DNA from: Kineococcus rhizosphaerae
GTDB lineage: Bacteria > Actinomycetota > Actinomycetes > Actinomycetales > Kineococcaceae
Assembly (NCBI RefSeq): GCF_003002055.1
Contig: NZ_PVZF01000008.1
Location: 62,001-126,000, forward strand
Length of the DNA: 64,000 bases
Direction: 5' to 3'
Part shown: one piece after another, positions 15,727-23,752 of the stretch
Layout of the letters: the number at the start of each line of letters is the position of its first letter
Position numbering within the stretch: the first letter of the stretch is position 1
The notes under the pieces: model-generated
Databases searched by the model: none
Told to the model about the DNA's origin: nothing
The model's input: the letters and a program-made list of their open reading frames with translations, nothing else
Position numbers and translations under genes: made by a program

Positions 15727-15808
15727 CCATCCAGAGCGGCTGAGAGACCTGGCTCGACGACGCCGCAGCAACCCCACGGGGGTGCTACCGCCAGGACCGA
15801 TGGAGGAG
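15727..15808 (+). ncRNA. SAM-I-clan riboswitch (S-box or SAM-I/IV variant) upstream of sfnG
   Basis: The leader contains CCAGAG, GGCTGAGAGACCTGGC, GCAGCAACC and GGTGCTA in S-box order. P1 is CCATC (15727-15731)/GATGG (15799-15803); P3 is ACCCC/GGGGT (15771-15775/15779-15783). CCTGGC (15748-15753) can pair with GCCAGG (15790-15795) as the loop-2/J3-4 pseudoknot. No P4 arm is present between the pseudoknot and P1, so it may be a SAM-I/IV variant rather than a canonical S-box. The Shine-Dalgarno GGAGGAG (15802-15808) overlaps the 3' strand of P1, suggesting translational repression by SAM. Confidence 0.82.
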
Positions 15809-15817
15809 TGCCGCGTC

Positions 15818-16963
15818 ATGTCCCTGCACGAGCCGCTCAAGTTCGCCTACTGGGTCCCCAATGTCTCCGGCGGCCTCGTCGTCTCCACGATCGAGCAGCG
15901 CACCAGCCACGACCCCGCCTACAACGTCGAGGTGGCCCGCGCCGCCGAGCGCGTCGGTTTCGAGTACGCCCTGACGCAGGTGCGCTACCTCGCCTCCTAC
16001 GGCGCCGACGCCCAGCACGAGTCGACCTCGTTCTCCCTCGCGCTGCTGCTCGCGACCGAGCGGCTGAAGGTCATCGCGGCCGTCCACCCGTTCTTCTGGC
16101 ACCCCGGCGTGCTCGCGAAGTTCGCCGCCACCGCGCAGGAACTGACGAACGGCCGTCTTGCGCTGAACGTCGTCTCCGGCTGGTTCAAGGACGAGGCGAC
16201 GCAGCTCGGCGTCACCTGGCACGAGCACGACGACCGGTACCGGCAGTCCGAGGAGTTCATCGAGCTGCTGCGCGGGGTGTGGAGCCAGGACGGCTACAGC
16301 CAGTCCGGAGAGTTCTTCAGCGCCTCCGACATCACGTTCCGCCCGCAGCCGAAGGTCGCCCCGGAACTGTTCCAGGGCGGGAACTCCACCGCGGCGCAGG
16401 CCATGGCGGGGCGCGTGTCCGACTGGTACTTCATGAACGGCAAGTCCCTGGCCGGGGCCGCCGCCGGGGTGCGCGAGGTGTCGGCGCAGGCCGCGCTGAA
16501 CGGCCGCTCGATCCGGTTCGGCCTGAACGGTTTCGCACTCGTGCGCGAGACCCGCGCCGAGGCCGAGGCGGTCCTGGAGGAGATCATCGCCAAGGCCGAC
16601 CGCACCAAGGTCGAGGGGTTCGGGGCCGCCGTGCGCGAGGCGGGGAACTCCACGAAGGACGGCAGGGGCATGTGGGCCGACAGCGAGTTCCGCGACCTCG
16701 TGCAGTACAACGACGGTTTCCGCACCGGCCTGGTCGGCACCCCCGACGAGGTCGCCCGCCGGGTCCTGGCCTACCGCCTCGTCGGCGTGGACCTGCTGCT
16801 GCTGGCCTTCCTGCACGTCAAGGAGGAGGTCGAGGCGTTCGGCGAACTCGTCATCCCCCGCGTGCGCGAGCTCGAGGCGCGGCTGGCGGCGGGCGAGGAC
16901 CTGCAGCTGGGGGCCGAGCTCGACGAGGCCGTGCGCGCGGCCACCACGCCCGTGCCGGCCTGA
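15818..16963 (+). CDS. sfnG: Dimethylsulfone monooxygenase, FMNH2-dependent
   Basis: About 381 residues. The protein matches SfnG along its length: KFAYWVPNVSGGLVVSTIEQRT at the N-terminus, FEYALTQVRYLASYGADAQHES, LKVIAAVHPFFWHPGVLAKFAATAQELTNGRLALNVVSGWF, FQGGNSTAAQAMAGRVSDWYFMNG and LVQYNDGFRTGLVGTP. SfnG converts dimethylsulfone to methanesulfinate with reduced FMN, feeding organosulfur into sulfite. No dedicated reductase is adjacent. ATG 15818 lies 9 nt after GGAGGAG. The SAM-sensing leader links expression to methionine/SAM shortage, and it diverges from the methionine importer. Confidence 0.9.
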   Translation: MSLHEPLKFAYWVPNVSGGLVVSTIEQRTSHDPAYNVEVARAAERVGFEYALTQVRYLASYGADAQHESTSFSLALLLATERLKVIAAVHPFFWHPGVLAKFAATAQELTNGRLALNVVSGWFKDEATQLGVTWHEHDDRYRQSEEFIELLRGVWSQDGYSQSGEFFSASDITFRPQPKVAPELFQGGNSTAAQAMAGRVSDWYFMNGKSLAGAAAGVREVSAQAALNGRSIRFGLNGFALVRETRAEAEAVLEEIIAKADRTKVEGFGAAVREAGNSTKDGRGMWADSEFRDLVQYNDGFRTGLVGTPDEVARRVLAYRLVGVDLLLLAFLHVKEEVEAFGELVIPRVRELEARLAAGEDLQLGAELDEAVRAATTPVPA

Positions 16964-17018
16964 GCCCGCGGCGGGCGCGGTCGTGCAGACCGTCGCCCGC
17001 CCGTGGTTGGCTGAGGGC

Positions 17019-17813
17019 GTGCGGTGCGTCCCGGTCCTCGTCCTCCTCGCGGGTCTGCTCACCGCGTGCTCGGCCCCCGCTCCCGCGCAATCCCCGCCGT
17101 CCTCCGACCCGGCCCCCGTCGCGGCCACCCCGGCCCCGCCCGCCCCGGTCGTCGTCCTCGACCCCGGGCACAACGGCGGCAACGCGACGCACCCGGAGCA
17201 GATCGGCGCGCTCGTGCCCGCCGGGGGGTTCGAGAAGCCCTGCAACACCACGGGGACGTCCACGGACGACGGCTACCCCGAGCACGCCTACGCCTTCGAC
17301 GTCGCCGTCCGCGTCGCCGACCTGCTGCGGGCGCGGGGGACCACGGTCGTCATGACGCGGACCGACGACACCGGGGTCGGTCCGTGCGTCGACGCCCGGG
17401 CGGCGCTGGCCGACGACGCGGGCGCCGCGCTGGCCGTCTCGATCCACGCCGACGGCGCCGCCGCGGCCGCCACCGGGTACCACGTGATCGAACCCGGACT
17501 CGCGCCCGACGGGCGGAACGCGGCGGTCCTGGACGCCTCCGACGTCGCCGCCCGCGACCTGCTGGCCGCGTTCGGGGCCGCGACCGGCCTGCCGCGGGCG
17601 ACCTACCTCGGTGACCTCGTCGAACCGGGTCTGACCCGGCGCTCGGACCTGGCCGGCCTGAACCTGGCGCGGACGCCGTCGGTGCTGCTGGAGTCGGGGA
17701 ACATGCGCAACGCCGGCGAGGCGGCGCTGCTCACCGACCCCGCGTGGCGCCAGCGCGCCGCGCAGGGGATCGCCGACGGGATCTCGGCGTTCCTCGTGCG
17801 CGATCACCCCTGA
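17019..17813 (+). CDS. N-acetylmuramoyl-L-alanine amidase lipoprotein (amidase_3)
   Basis: About 264 residues. The N-terminus RCVPVLVLLAGLLTACSA is a lipoprotein signal with lipobox LTAC, followed by an Ala/Pro-rich linker. The zinc amidase_3 domain has VVLDPGHNGG (first His), PEHAYAFDVAVRVADLL (Glu ligand), AVSIHADG (second His) and VLLESGNMRN (catalytic Glu). It cleaves the muramic acid-L-alanine bond in peptidoglycan on the outside of the membrane, like Rv3717-type enzymes. GTG 17019 is preferred over GTG 16983 because it puts the signal peptide at the terminus and follows TTGGCT by 6 nt, a leaderless arrangement. Confidence 0.85.
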   Translation: MRCVPVLVLLAGLLTACSAPAPAQSPPSSDPAPVAATPAPPAPVVVLDPGHNGGNATHPEQIGALVPAGGFEKPCNTTGTSTDDGYPEHAYAFDVAVRVADLLRARGTTVVMTRTDDTGVGPCVDARAALADDAGAALAVSIHADGAAAAATGYHVIEPGLAPDGRNAAVLDASDVAARDLLAAFGAATGLPRATYLGDLVEPGLTRRSDLAGLNLARTPSVLLESGNMRNAGEAALLTDPAWRQRAAQGIADGISAFLVRDHP

Positions 17814-17832
17814 GACCGCTTACGGTGCGGGG

Positions 17833-18375
17833 GTGACCCTCGCCCCCGCTGATCCGACCGCGCAGACCGGCGTCGAGCTGGTCGTGCTCCTGACCGACGA
17901 CGGCACCCCGTGCGGGACCGCGCCCAAGGCCGACGTCCACCACACGAGCACGCCCCTGCACCTGGCGTTCTCGTGCTGGATCTTCGACGCCGAGGGGCGC
18001 ACGCTGCTCACCCGCCGCGCGGCCGTCAAGCGCACGTGGCCCGGGGCCTGGACGAACTCGTTCTGCGGCCACCCCGGGCCCGGTGAGGAACCGGCCGACG
18101 CCGTGACCCGCCGCGCCGTCCAGGAGCTCGGCGCCCCCGTCGCGGGCGTCGAGCCGCTCCTGCCGAGCTTCCGCTACCGGGCCGTCATGGACGACGGGAT
18201 CGTGGAGAACGAGATCTGCCCGGTGTTCTCCGCGCGCCTGGACGGTGACCTCGTCCCCGACCCCGACGAGGTGGACGCGGTCCGCTGGGTCGGGCTCGAC
18301 GAGCTGCGCGCCGAGGTCGCCGCCGACCCGAGCCCCTTCAGCCCGTGGATGCTGCTGCAGCTGCGCGGGTTCTGA
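17833..18375 (+). CDS. idi: Isopentenyl-diphosphate delta-isomerase, type I
   Basis: 180 residues of Nudix fold. The active-site regions are TPLHLAFSCWIFDAEGRTLLTRRA, WPGAWTNSFCGHPGPGE (catalytic Cys in NSFCGHP) and RRAVQELGAP, with a C-terminal YRAVMDDGIVENEICPVF (acid/base Glu) and VDAVRWV. It interconverts IPP and DMAPP using Mg2+ for isoprenoid synthesis. TACGGT ends 6 nt before the GTG start, so the mRNA is probably leaderless. It converges with the SbcC-like gene 28 bp downstream. Confidence 0.95.
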   Translation: MTLAPADPTAQTGVELVVLLTDDGTPCGTAPKADVHHTSTPLHLAFSCWIFDAEGRTLLTRRAAVKRTWPGAWTNSFCGHPGPGEEPADAVTRRAVQELGAPVAGVEPLLPSFRYRAVMDDGIVENEICPVFSARLDGDLVPDPDEVDAVRWVGLDELRAEVAADPSPFSPWMLLQLRGF

Positions 18376-18403
18376 ACCCGCCCGACCGGAGCACGCGGCG
18401 GCG

Positions 18404-21400
18404 TCAGCCCGGTTCGTCCAGGCCGTGGGCGGCCCGGTAGTCCCGCACCAGCTGCTCGCTCACGCGCCCCCGGTCGGCGACGGCCAGCCCCTGCTCCCGT
18501 GCCCAGGCCCGCACCAGCTGCGGGTCGACCCCGGAGGGCCCGCGCCGGGCCGCACCGGCCGTGGACGGGACGGTCCCGGGGACCGGCGCCTGCGGGACGG
18601 GCAGGCGCGTCACCGTCACGGGTTCCCCGGCCGCCCCCAGGTCCTCGGCCTGCTCGGCCACGTCGGCGTGGTGGGTCAGCAGCACCACCTGCACGTCGCG
18701 GGCCAGGTCGGCCAGCGCCCCGAGCGCCGCCCGCGTGCGGCGCTCGTCGAACGTCATCAGCACGTCGTCCAGCACCACCGGCAGCGCACCCCGCCCGGCC
18801 GCGACGAGCTCGCGGTGCTGGGCGGCCACCGCCGCCAGCCGCAGCGCCAGGAAGACCTGGTCGGCGGTGCCCTCGCTGAGGGCGTCGGCCCCCTCCAGCA
18901 GCTCCCCGTCGGAGCGGCGCACCGCCAGCCGCCGGTCCCCGCCGTCGTCGAGGGCCACCAGAGCGGTCCACCGGCCCTCGGTCAGCCGCGTCAGCACGTG
19001 ACCGGCCTCGGTCAGCAGCGGGTTGGCGCGCGCGGCCGAGAACTCCTCCAGCTGCCGGCGCAGCACCCTGCGCTGCAGGTCGACCACCACGTAGCGCTCG
19101 GTGTCGGCCTGCAACCCGGCCAGCGCCTCGGCGCGCCGGGCGGCCAGCACGTTGGCGTCCGCGCCGCTCGTCAGCCGTTCCAGCTCCACCTCGGCCCGGG
19201 CGACGTCCTGGCGGGTCCGGCCCCACACCTCCTGGGCCTCCTCCACCGCGAGCGCCGCCTCCTCGTCGTCGGTGCTCAGGTCCACGTCCGAGCGCGCCCG
19301 GACCTCCTCCACCAGCCGCGACGCGTCCGCGGCCGAGGCCGCCTCCTGCTCCAGGGCGGCGGTCAGGGCCCGTTCGGCGTCCTGCAGGGTGAGCAGGTCA
19401 CGGCTGTCGCGCGCCCGCGCGGCGAGCCGGGCGAGGTCCTCGCTGCCGGGCCGGTCGTCGGGCCGGTCGTCGGGCCGGTCGTCGGTCCGGTCGTCGCTCA
19501 GCAGGGCGCTCAGCCGGGCCAGCGCCTGCCGGCGCCGGGCGCGGGCGGCCGCGGTGTCCGCCGCCGCCTGCTCGATCCGCTGCTCCAGGTCCGCCGCGGT
19601 GCGCTCGTCCGCCCGGCTGCGGCGCAACCGGTCCGCCACCGCGGTCAGCGCGGCCTCGACCTGCTCGGGACGCCCCGCCGCGCACGGGGTCCCCAGGTCC
19701 GTGGCGAGCGCCGCCACCTCGGCGGCGAAGGCGGCCACCCGGTCCTGGCGGACCCGCGCCCGGTCCTGCTCGCGCCGCGCGGTGGCGGCGGCCTCGGCCG
19801 CGGTCTCCAGGACCCGGGCGCGCGCGGTCCAGCCCGCCGGCCCGAGGTCGGCCGGCAACCCCGCGGCCCCCGCCGCGGCGCGGAAGGCGCGCTCGGCGTC
19901 CTCGACCTCCCGGCGGTGCCGGTCGTGCCGCTGGGCGACGGCCTGCGCGGTGCGGTCGCGGTCGGCGTCGAGCGCGCGCTGCACCGCGGCGTCGTCGGCG
20001 GCCGCGACGAGCGTGCGGGCCCGTTCCAGGGCCACGTCCAGGTCGGCCCCCTGGTCGGCCCCCTGGTCGGCCCCGTGGTCGGTGGGGGTGTGGTCGGCGG
20101 CCGCGCCGCACCGGGCCAGCACCGCGGCCAGGGCGTCGAGGTGGGCTCGCACCTCGGCGCCGAGCTCGTCCGCCCGCCGGTCCCAGGCGTCGGCCGCGGC
20201 GCGTTCGGCCCCCAGCCGCTCCAGCGCGCCCAGCACCTCCGCGGGGACGCCGTCGGGCACCCGCAGACCGGCGACGGTGAACAGGGCCGCGTGCTCCGCG
20301 CGGGCCCGGGCGGCGACGGCGACGGCGGCCGCCGCCTCGTCCCCGGCCGCCGCTGCCCGCGCCGCGGACCGGTCGGCGGCGCGGCGCAGCTCCCGCAGCC
20401 GGGCGGTGGCCTCGGCGTGGTCCAGCAGGGCGTCGGCGGCCTCGTCGGCCCGGGCCACCGCGTCCAGCAGCGCGGACCCGTCGACCGGGCCGCCGTCGCG
20501 CAGGGGGGCCAGCAGCGCGTCGCGGGCCGCCCGGGTGGCGCGCAGGGCCTCCTCGTCGCTGCCGCCGACGCCGCGCTCGGCGTCGGCCAGCTCGTCGGCG
20601 GCCGTGCCCGCGGCCGCGGCGCAGCGGTCGTGCTCGGCCTCGGCGCGCGCCCGTTCCTCCGCGGCCGCCGCGAGGGCCGCGTGGGCGGCACGGACGGCGT
20701 CGGGGTCCAGCGCGGGCCGGGCGTCCACCGCGGCGTCGGGGTCCACGGCCCCCGCCGCGACGGCCGCGGCGCGGGCGGCGGCCCGGTGCTCGTCACGCGC
20801 GGCCAGCGCCGCCCGCCGCTGCCGGGCCGCCGACCCGTCCCGGTCCGCGGCGGCCACCAGGGCGCGCAGCGTCTCGACGTCGTCCTCGGCGACGTCCGGC
20901 AGCGGAGCGCGCCCGACGGCGGCCGCCTCCCGGGCCCGCTGCAGCTCCTCGGCCGACCGGGTCGCGTCGGCCACCGCCGCGGTGTGGGCCGCGGCGAGCT
21001 GCGACAGGTCGGCGGCCCTGTCGGCGGGGACCCGCGAGCGGGCGACGAGCTCGGGTACGACGTCGGCGACCGGTCCGTCCGGCACCGGTCCGAGGGTCTC
21101 CAGCGCCTGCCGGGCCGCGTGCAGCGCCTCCTCGGCGCTCGCGCGGGCCCGCACCGCGTCGGCGTCGTCCTCGGCGCGGGCCTGGCGCGCTTCGAGCAGG
21201 GCGTCGATCTGCGGGCCGGCGGCCAGGACGTCGTCCTCGACGGTGCAGCGGGCGCGCTCGTCGCGCAGCGCGGCGCTGCGGGCGGCCAGGTCGGCCAGGT
21301 CGGCCTCGGCCCGGGCCAGGTCGGCGGCGGCCTCGTCGTGGGCGTCCACCCGGGCCGCGGACAGCGCCCCGCCGGCGGCGCGCAGCTGCGCGGTGGCGGC

Positions 21401-22144
21401 CGCGACCTGCTCGCGGGTGCGCAGCAGCTCCCGGACGCGGGGGGCCAGCCGCAGCCGCAGCGCCGCCTCCTCCCGCCCGGTCCGCACGAGCCGCAGCTGC
21501 GCCTGGGCGCGGTCGGCGTCAGCCCGCGCGGCCTCGGCCGCGGCGCGGGCCGCCTCGACGTGCCCGGCGCGGGTGGCGGTGCGCGCCAGCTCCTCGTCCA
21601 GCTCTCGGACCTGCCTCGCGCCGTCCTTGACCGCCGACCCGCCCCGCGGGCGCCACAACCGCTCGGCCTCGGCCTCCAGGGCGGCCAGCAGTTCCTGCGC
21701 GCCGCTGCCGTGGTGGGCGCTGAAGACCAGCCCGGCCAGGTCACCGCCGCCGCGCAGCACTGCGCGCCCGCCGTGGCGCAACCGCTCGTGGTCCAGCCCC
21801 AGCCGGTTCGTCCACGCCCCGCGGTCCCAGCCGTCCTGGGGCCAGGGCGCCTCGACCGGTTCCTCGTCCTCCAGCAGGCCGCGCGAGGACCGCACCAGGT
21901 CCCGCGCCCCGCCGTCGTCACCGCCGCCGGTCTCCCAGCGGGCGCCCACCCGCAGCCGGGCCCGGGCGTGGACGAAGGCGTAGCGGGGGCTCTTCTCGAA
22001 CCCCCACAGCAGGTCGCCGACGGCGGCCAGCAGGGTCGACTTGCCCGACTCGTTGGGCCCCAGGACGACCGTCAGGCCCGTGCCGAGGTCGACCGCGGCG
22101 GACTCGAAGGCGCCGTAGGGCGCCAGGGTCACCCTGCGCAGCAT
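18404..22144 (-). CDS. SbcC/Rad50-like SMC ATPase with C-terminal Lsr2-like DNA-binding domain
   Basis: 1246 residues. Walker A GPNESGKST is at 29-37. A very long Ala/Arg/Glu-rich coiled coil fills the middle, and the C-terminal ATPase lobe has LSEGTADQVFLALRLA (signature) and LPVVLDDVLMTFDE (Walker B). After a short linker the last 44 residues (about 1203-1246) carry VRAWAREQGLAVADRGRV and a YRAAHG end, closely matching the Lsr2 C-terminal domain (WAR-x-x-G, RGR, Y-x-AA). The ATG overlaps the nuclease gene stop by one base (TGATG), so the two form a YhaN/YhaO- or SbcCD-type complex acting on DNA ends. Two in-frame 12-bp repeats lie in the coil. Confidence 0.85.
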   Translation of the reverse strand: MLRRVTLAPYGAFESAAVDLGTGLTVVLGPNESGKSTLLAAVGDLLWGFEKSPRYAFVHARARLRVGARWETGGGDDGGARDLVRSSRGLLEDEEPVEAPWPQDGWDRGAWTNRLGLDHERLRHGGRAVLRGGGDLAGLVFSAHHGSGAQELLAALEAEAERLWRPRGGSAVKDGARQVRELDEELARTATRAGHVEAARAAAEAARADADRAQAQLRLVRTGREEAALRLRLAPRVRELLRTREQVAAATAQLRAAGGALSAARVDAHDEAAADLARAEADLADLAARSAALRDERARCTVEDDVLAAGPQIDALLEARQARAEDDADAVRARASAEEALHAARQALETLGPVPDGPVADVVPELVARSRVPADRAADLSQLAAAHTAAVADATRSAEELQRAREAAAVGRAPLPDVAEDDVETLRALVAAADRDGSAARQRRAALAARDEHRAAARAAAVAAGAVDPDAAVDARPALDPDAVRAAHAALAAAAEERARAEAEHDRCAAAAGTAADELADAERGVGGSDEEALRATRAARDALLAPLRDGGPVDGSALLDAVARADEAADALLDHAEATARLRELRRAADRSAARAAAAGDEAAAAVAVAARARAEHAALFTVAGLRVPDGVPAEVLGALERLGAERAAADAWDRRADELGAEVRAHLDALAAVLARCGAAADHTPTDHGADQGADQGADLDVALERARTLVAAADDAAVQRALDADRDRTAQAVAQRHDRHRREVEDAERAFRAAAGAAGLPADLGPAGWTARARVLETAAEAAATARREQDRARVRQDRVAAFAAEVAALATDLGTPCAAGRPEQVEAALTAVADRLRRSRADERTAADLEQRIEQAAADTAAARARRRQALARLSALLSDDRTDDRPDDRPDDRPGSEDLARLAARARDSRDLLTLQDAERALTAALEQEAASAADASRLVEEVRARSDVDLSTDDEEAALAVEEAQEVWGRTRQDVARAEVELERLTSGADANVLAARRAEALAGLQADTERYVVVDLQRRVLRRQLEEFSAARANPLLTEAGHVLTRLTEGRWTALVALDDGGDRRLAVRRSDGELLEGADALSEGTADQVFLALRLAAVAAQHRELVAAGRGALPVVLDDVLMTFDERRTRAALGALADLARDVQVVLLTHHADVAEQAEDLGAAGEPVTVTRLPVPQAPVPGTVPSTAGAARRGPSGVDPQLVRAWAREQGLAVADRGRVSEQLVRDYRAAHGLDEPG
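19451..19498 (-). repeat. 12-bp tandem repeat, four copies, inside the SbcC-like gene
   Basis: Four copies of CCGGTCGTCGGG (last two with end changes) encode a DDRP-type repeat in the coiled coil. Being multiples of 3 they stay in frame; copy number may vary between strains. Confidence 0.85.
20041..20076 (-). repeat. 12-bp tandem repeat, three copies, inside the SbcC-like gene
   Basis: Three copies of GGTCGGCCCCCT (third one base different) encode an in-frame GADQ-type repeat, a second expansion in the same coiled-coil region. Confidence 0.85.
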
Positions 22145-23412
22145 CAGCGCCCCTCCAGGCGGGTCGAGAGGTCCTGCGCGGCCTGCCGGGCGAGCTCGGC
22201 CAGCGCGCGGGGGTCGGCGAGGTCGAGCAGGCCGGCGTCGGACAGCAACCGCCCCGTCTCGGCCCGCACCCCCCGCACCAGCTGGGTCAGCGCCGGGTCC
22301 TGCGCGAGGGCGTCGGCCGCCGCCCGGACCGCCGCGACCAGCTCGGGGTCGTCCGCACCGCCCGCGCGCGGGGGCCGGGCGCGCGAGCCCACCTTCTCCA
22401 GGACGACCCCGGCCGCCTCGGCGACCTGCTCGGCCTCGTGGCGCAGGCGTTCGGCGTCGGCCAGGTCGGCCGCCGCGGCCGTCGGGCCCTCCAGCGCCAC
22501 CCGGACCACCAGGGGCCGGTCCCCGGCGTCGCGGCGCGCGTCGAGCAACCGCCCGCGCAGCAGCCCCATCGCGTCGGCGACGTCGGAGGCGTCGGTGACG
22601 TCGACTTCCAGCGACTCCCAGCGGGCCACGTCCAGGGGGTGGAAGGTCAGCTGCGCCGGCTCACCGGGCGCCAGGTCCACGACGTAGGCGCCCTTGGCCC
22701 CGGTCTCGCGGGGGTGCCGGCCCTGCAGGTTGCCGGAGTAGGCGACCGTGGTGCGCCCGGTCGCCAGGACCTCCCGGGCGTGGACGTGCCCCAGGGCGAC
22801 GTACTCGTAGCCCAGGGCGGTCAGGTCGTCGACCGAGCAGGGTGCGTACCGCTCGTGCTCGCCGCCGCTGCGGCTGCCGTCGACGGTGGCGTGCAGCAGG
22901 CCGACGTTGACGACGCCGGGCACCTCGCGGGGGTACCCGGCGGCGAGGTTGGACGACACCGCCCGGGTGCGGTAGCCCTGCCCGTGCACGGCCAGCCCCA
23001 GGTGCTCCTCCACGACGGTGCCGGGGGAGTCGACCCCGAACCGGTGCACGTTGGGCGGCAGGGTGAGGGAGTGGGTGATCTGGCTCTCCGCGTCGTGGTT
23101 GCCCGACACGACGAAGACCTTGATCCCGGAGTCGGCCAGCCGCTGCACCTGCCGGGTGAAGAACCGGCCGGTGGCGTAGTCGTGCCACGTCCCGTCGTAG
23201 AGGTCGCCGGCCAGCAGCAGCGCGTCGGCGCGCTGGTCCTCGCACAACGCGACGAGGGCCTCCAGCGCGCCCCGGGTGGCCGCGCGCAGGGTGTCGGCGA
23301 CGGCGTCGTCGCCCAGGCGCCGCAACCCCCGCAGCGGGGAGTCCAGGTGCACGTCGGCGGCGTGGACGACCCGCACCACGCCGGCTGCCTGTTCCGTCAC
23401 CCGTTCTGTCAC
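22144..23412 (-). CDS. SbcD/YhaO-like DNA repair metallophosphoesterase
   Basis: 422 residues. The calcineurin-like phosphoesterase motifs are in order: VVHAADVHLDSPL (D-x-H), LLLAGDLYDG, VVSGNHD, LLHATVDG and VALGHVHARE, giving a two-metal nuclease site in the first about 240 residues. A C-terminal region of about 170 residues is a capping or ATPase-contact domain. It is the nuclease partner of the SMC-like ATPase encoded next. GTG 23412 is used; a second in-frame GTG lies four codons on. A nine-codon leaderless reading frame ends in overlap with this start. Confidence 0.88.
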   Translation of the reverse strand: MTERVTEQAAGVVRVVHAADVHLDSPLRGLRRLGDDAVADTLRAATRGALEALVALCEDQRADALLLAGDLYDGTWHDYATGRFFTRQVQRLADSGIKVFVVSGNHDAESQITHSLTLPPNVHRFGVDSPGTVVEEHLGLAVHGQGYRTRAVSSNLAAGYPREVPGVVNVGLLHATVDGSRSGGEHERYAPCSVDDLTALGYEYVALGHVHAREVLATGRTTVAYSGNLQGRHPRETGAKGAYVVDLAPGEPAQLTFHPLDVARWESLEVDVTDASDVADAMGLLRGRLLDARRDAGDRPLVVRVALEGPTAAAADLADAERLRHEAEQVAEAAGVVLEKVGSRARPPRAGGADDPELVAAVRAAADALAQDPALTQLVRGVRAETGRLLSDAGLLDLADPRALAELARQAAQDLSTRLEGR

Positions 23413-23438
23413 CAGGCGTCACCCGCACCGAACGTCAC
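23409..23438 (-). CDS. Possible leaderless 9-codon leader peptide coupled to the SbcD-like gene
   Basis: On the minus strand TAGGAT (23450-23445) is followed after 6 nt by GTG 23438, opening nine codons (VTFGAGDAW) that stop at 23411-23409. That TGA overlaps the GTG of the SbcD-like gene as GTGA. The promoter spacing is the same as at other leaderless genes here, so ribosomes may load on this mini-ORF and reinitiate. No conservation evidence is available. Confidence 0.35.
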   Translation of the reverse strand: MTFGAGDAW

Positions 23439-23499
23439 GTGGCGATCCTAGGCTGCCGGTCCGGGCGGTGGACCCGGACCCGCAGGGCGCGCGCGGAGG

Positions 23500-23739
23500 T
23501 CAGCGGGGCAGCCCGCTGGCGCGCCAGGAGCCCTGGCCGGGCAGCGGCGGCAGTCCCAGCACGTGCCGCCGGTCGGCCCAGCGCGAGCGCGGCGCCGGCA
23601 CCTCCTGCACCACCGGGGCCCGCCGCAACGTCGACGTGAGGACGACGGTCAGCGCCGCCAGTTCCTCCGGTTCGGGGTTCCCGCGCTCGATGCGCAGGGA
23701 ACCCAGGAGCTCGGTGACGTCCAACGGTTCCTCGCTCAT
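23500..23739 (-). CDS. accE: Acyl-CoA carboxylase epsilon subunit
   Basis: 79 residues. The core GNPEPEELAALTVVL is the hallmark of actinobacterial acyl-CoA carboxylase epsilon subunits, which join the carboxyltransferase beta subunit to the biotinylated alpha subunit. The C-terminal half is basic and Trp/Arg-rich. It lies 13 bp after the beta-subunit gene with CGGAGG 5 nt before ATG 23739. No alpha (biotin carboxylase) gene is in the window. Confidence 0.85.
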   Translation of the reverse strand: MSEEPLDVTELLGSLRIERGNPEPEELAALTVVLTSTLRRAPVVQEVPAPRSRWADRRHVLGLPPLPGQGSWRASGLPR

Positions 23740-23752
23740 CCGGTCCTCCGGG

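Noticed and set aside
15740-15747. CTGAGA in the sfnG leader as a TPP riboswitch signature
   Set aside because: The rest of the TPP core is absent, whereas the GCAACC ... GGTGCTA core, pseudoknot and P1 fit a SAM-I-clan aptamer.
19451-20076. Tandem 12-mers as a CRISPR-like array
   Set aside because: The repeats are directly adjacent without spacers and stay in frame within a coding sequence.
18245-22687. A 1480-codon open frame on the plus strand opposite the SbcC-like gene
   Set aside because: Its translation is Gly/Arg/Val-rich with no domain, while the minus strand has intact Walker motifs and a normal family length. Long antisense frames are expected at this GC content.
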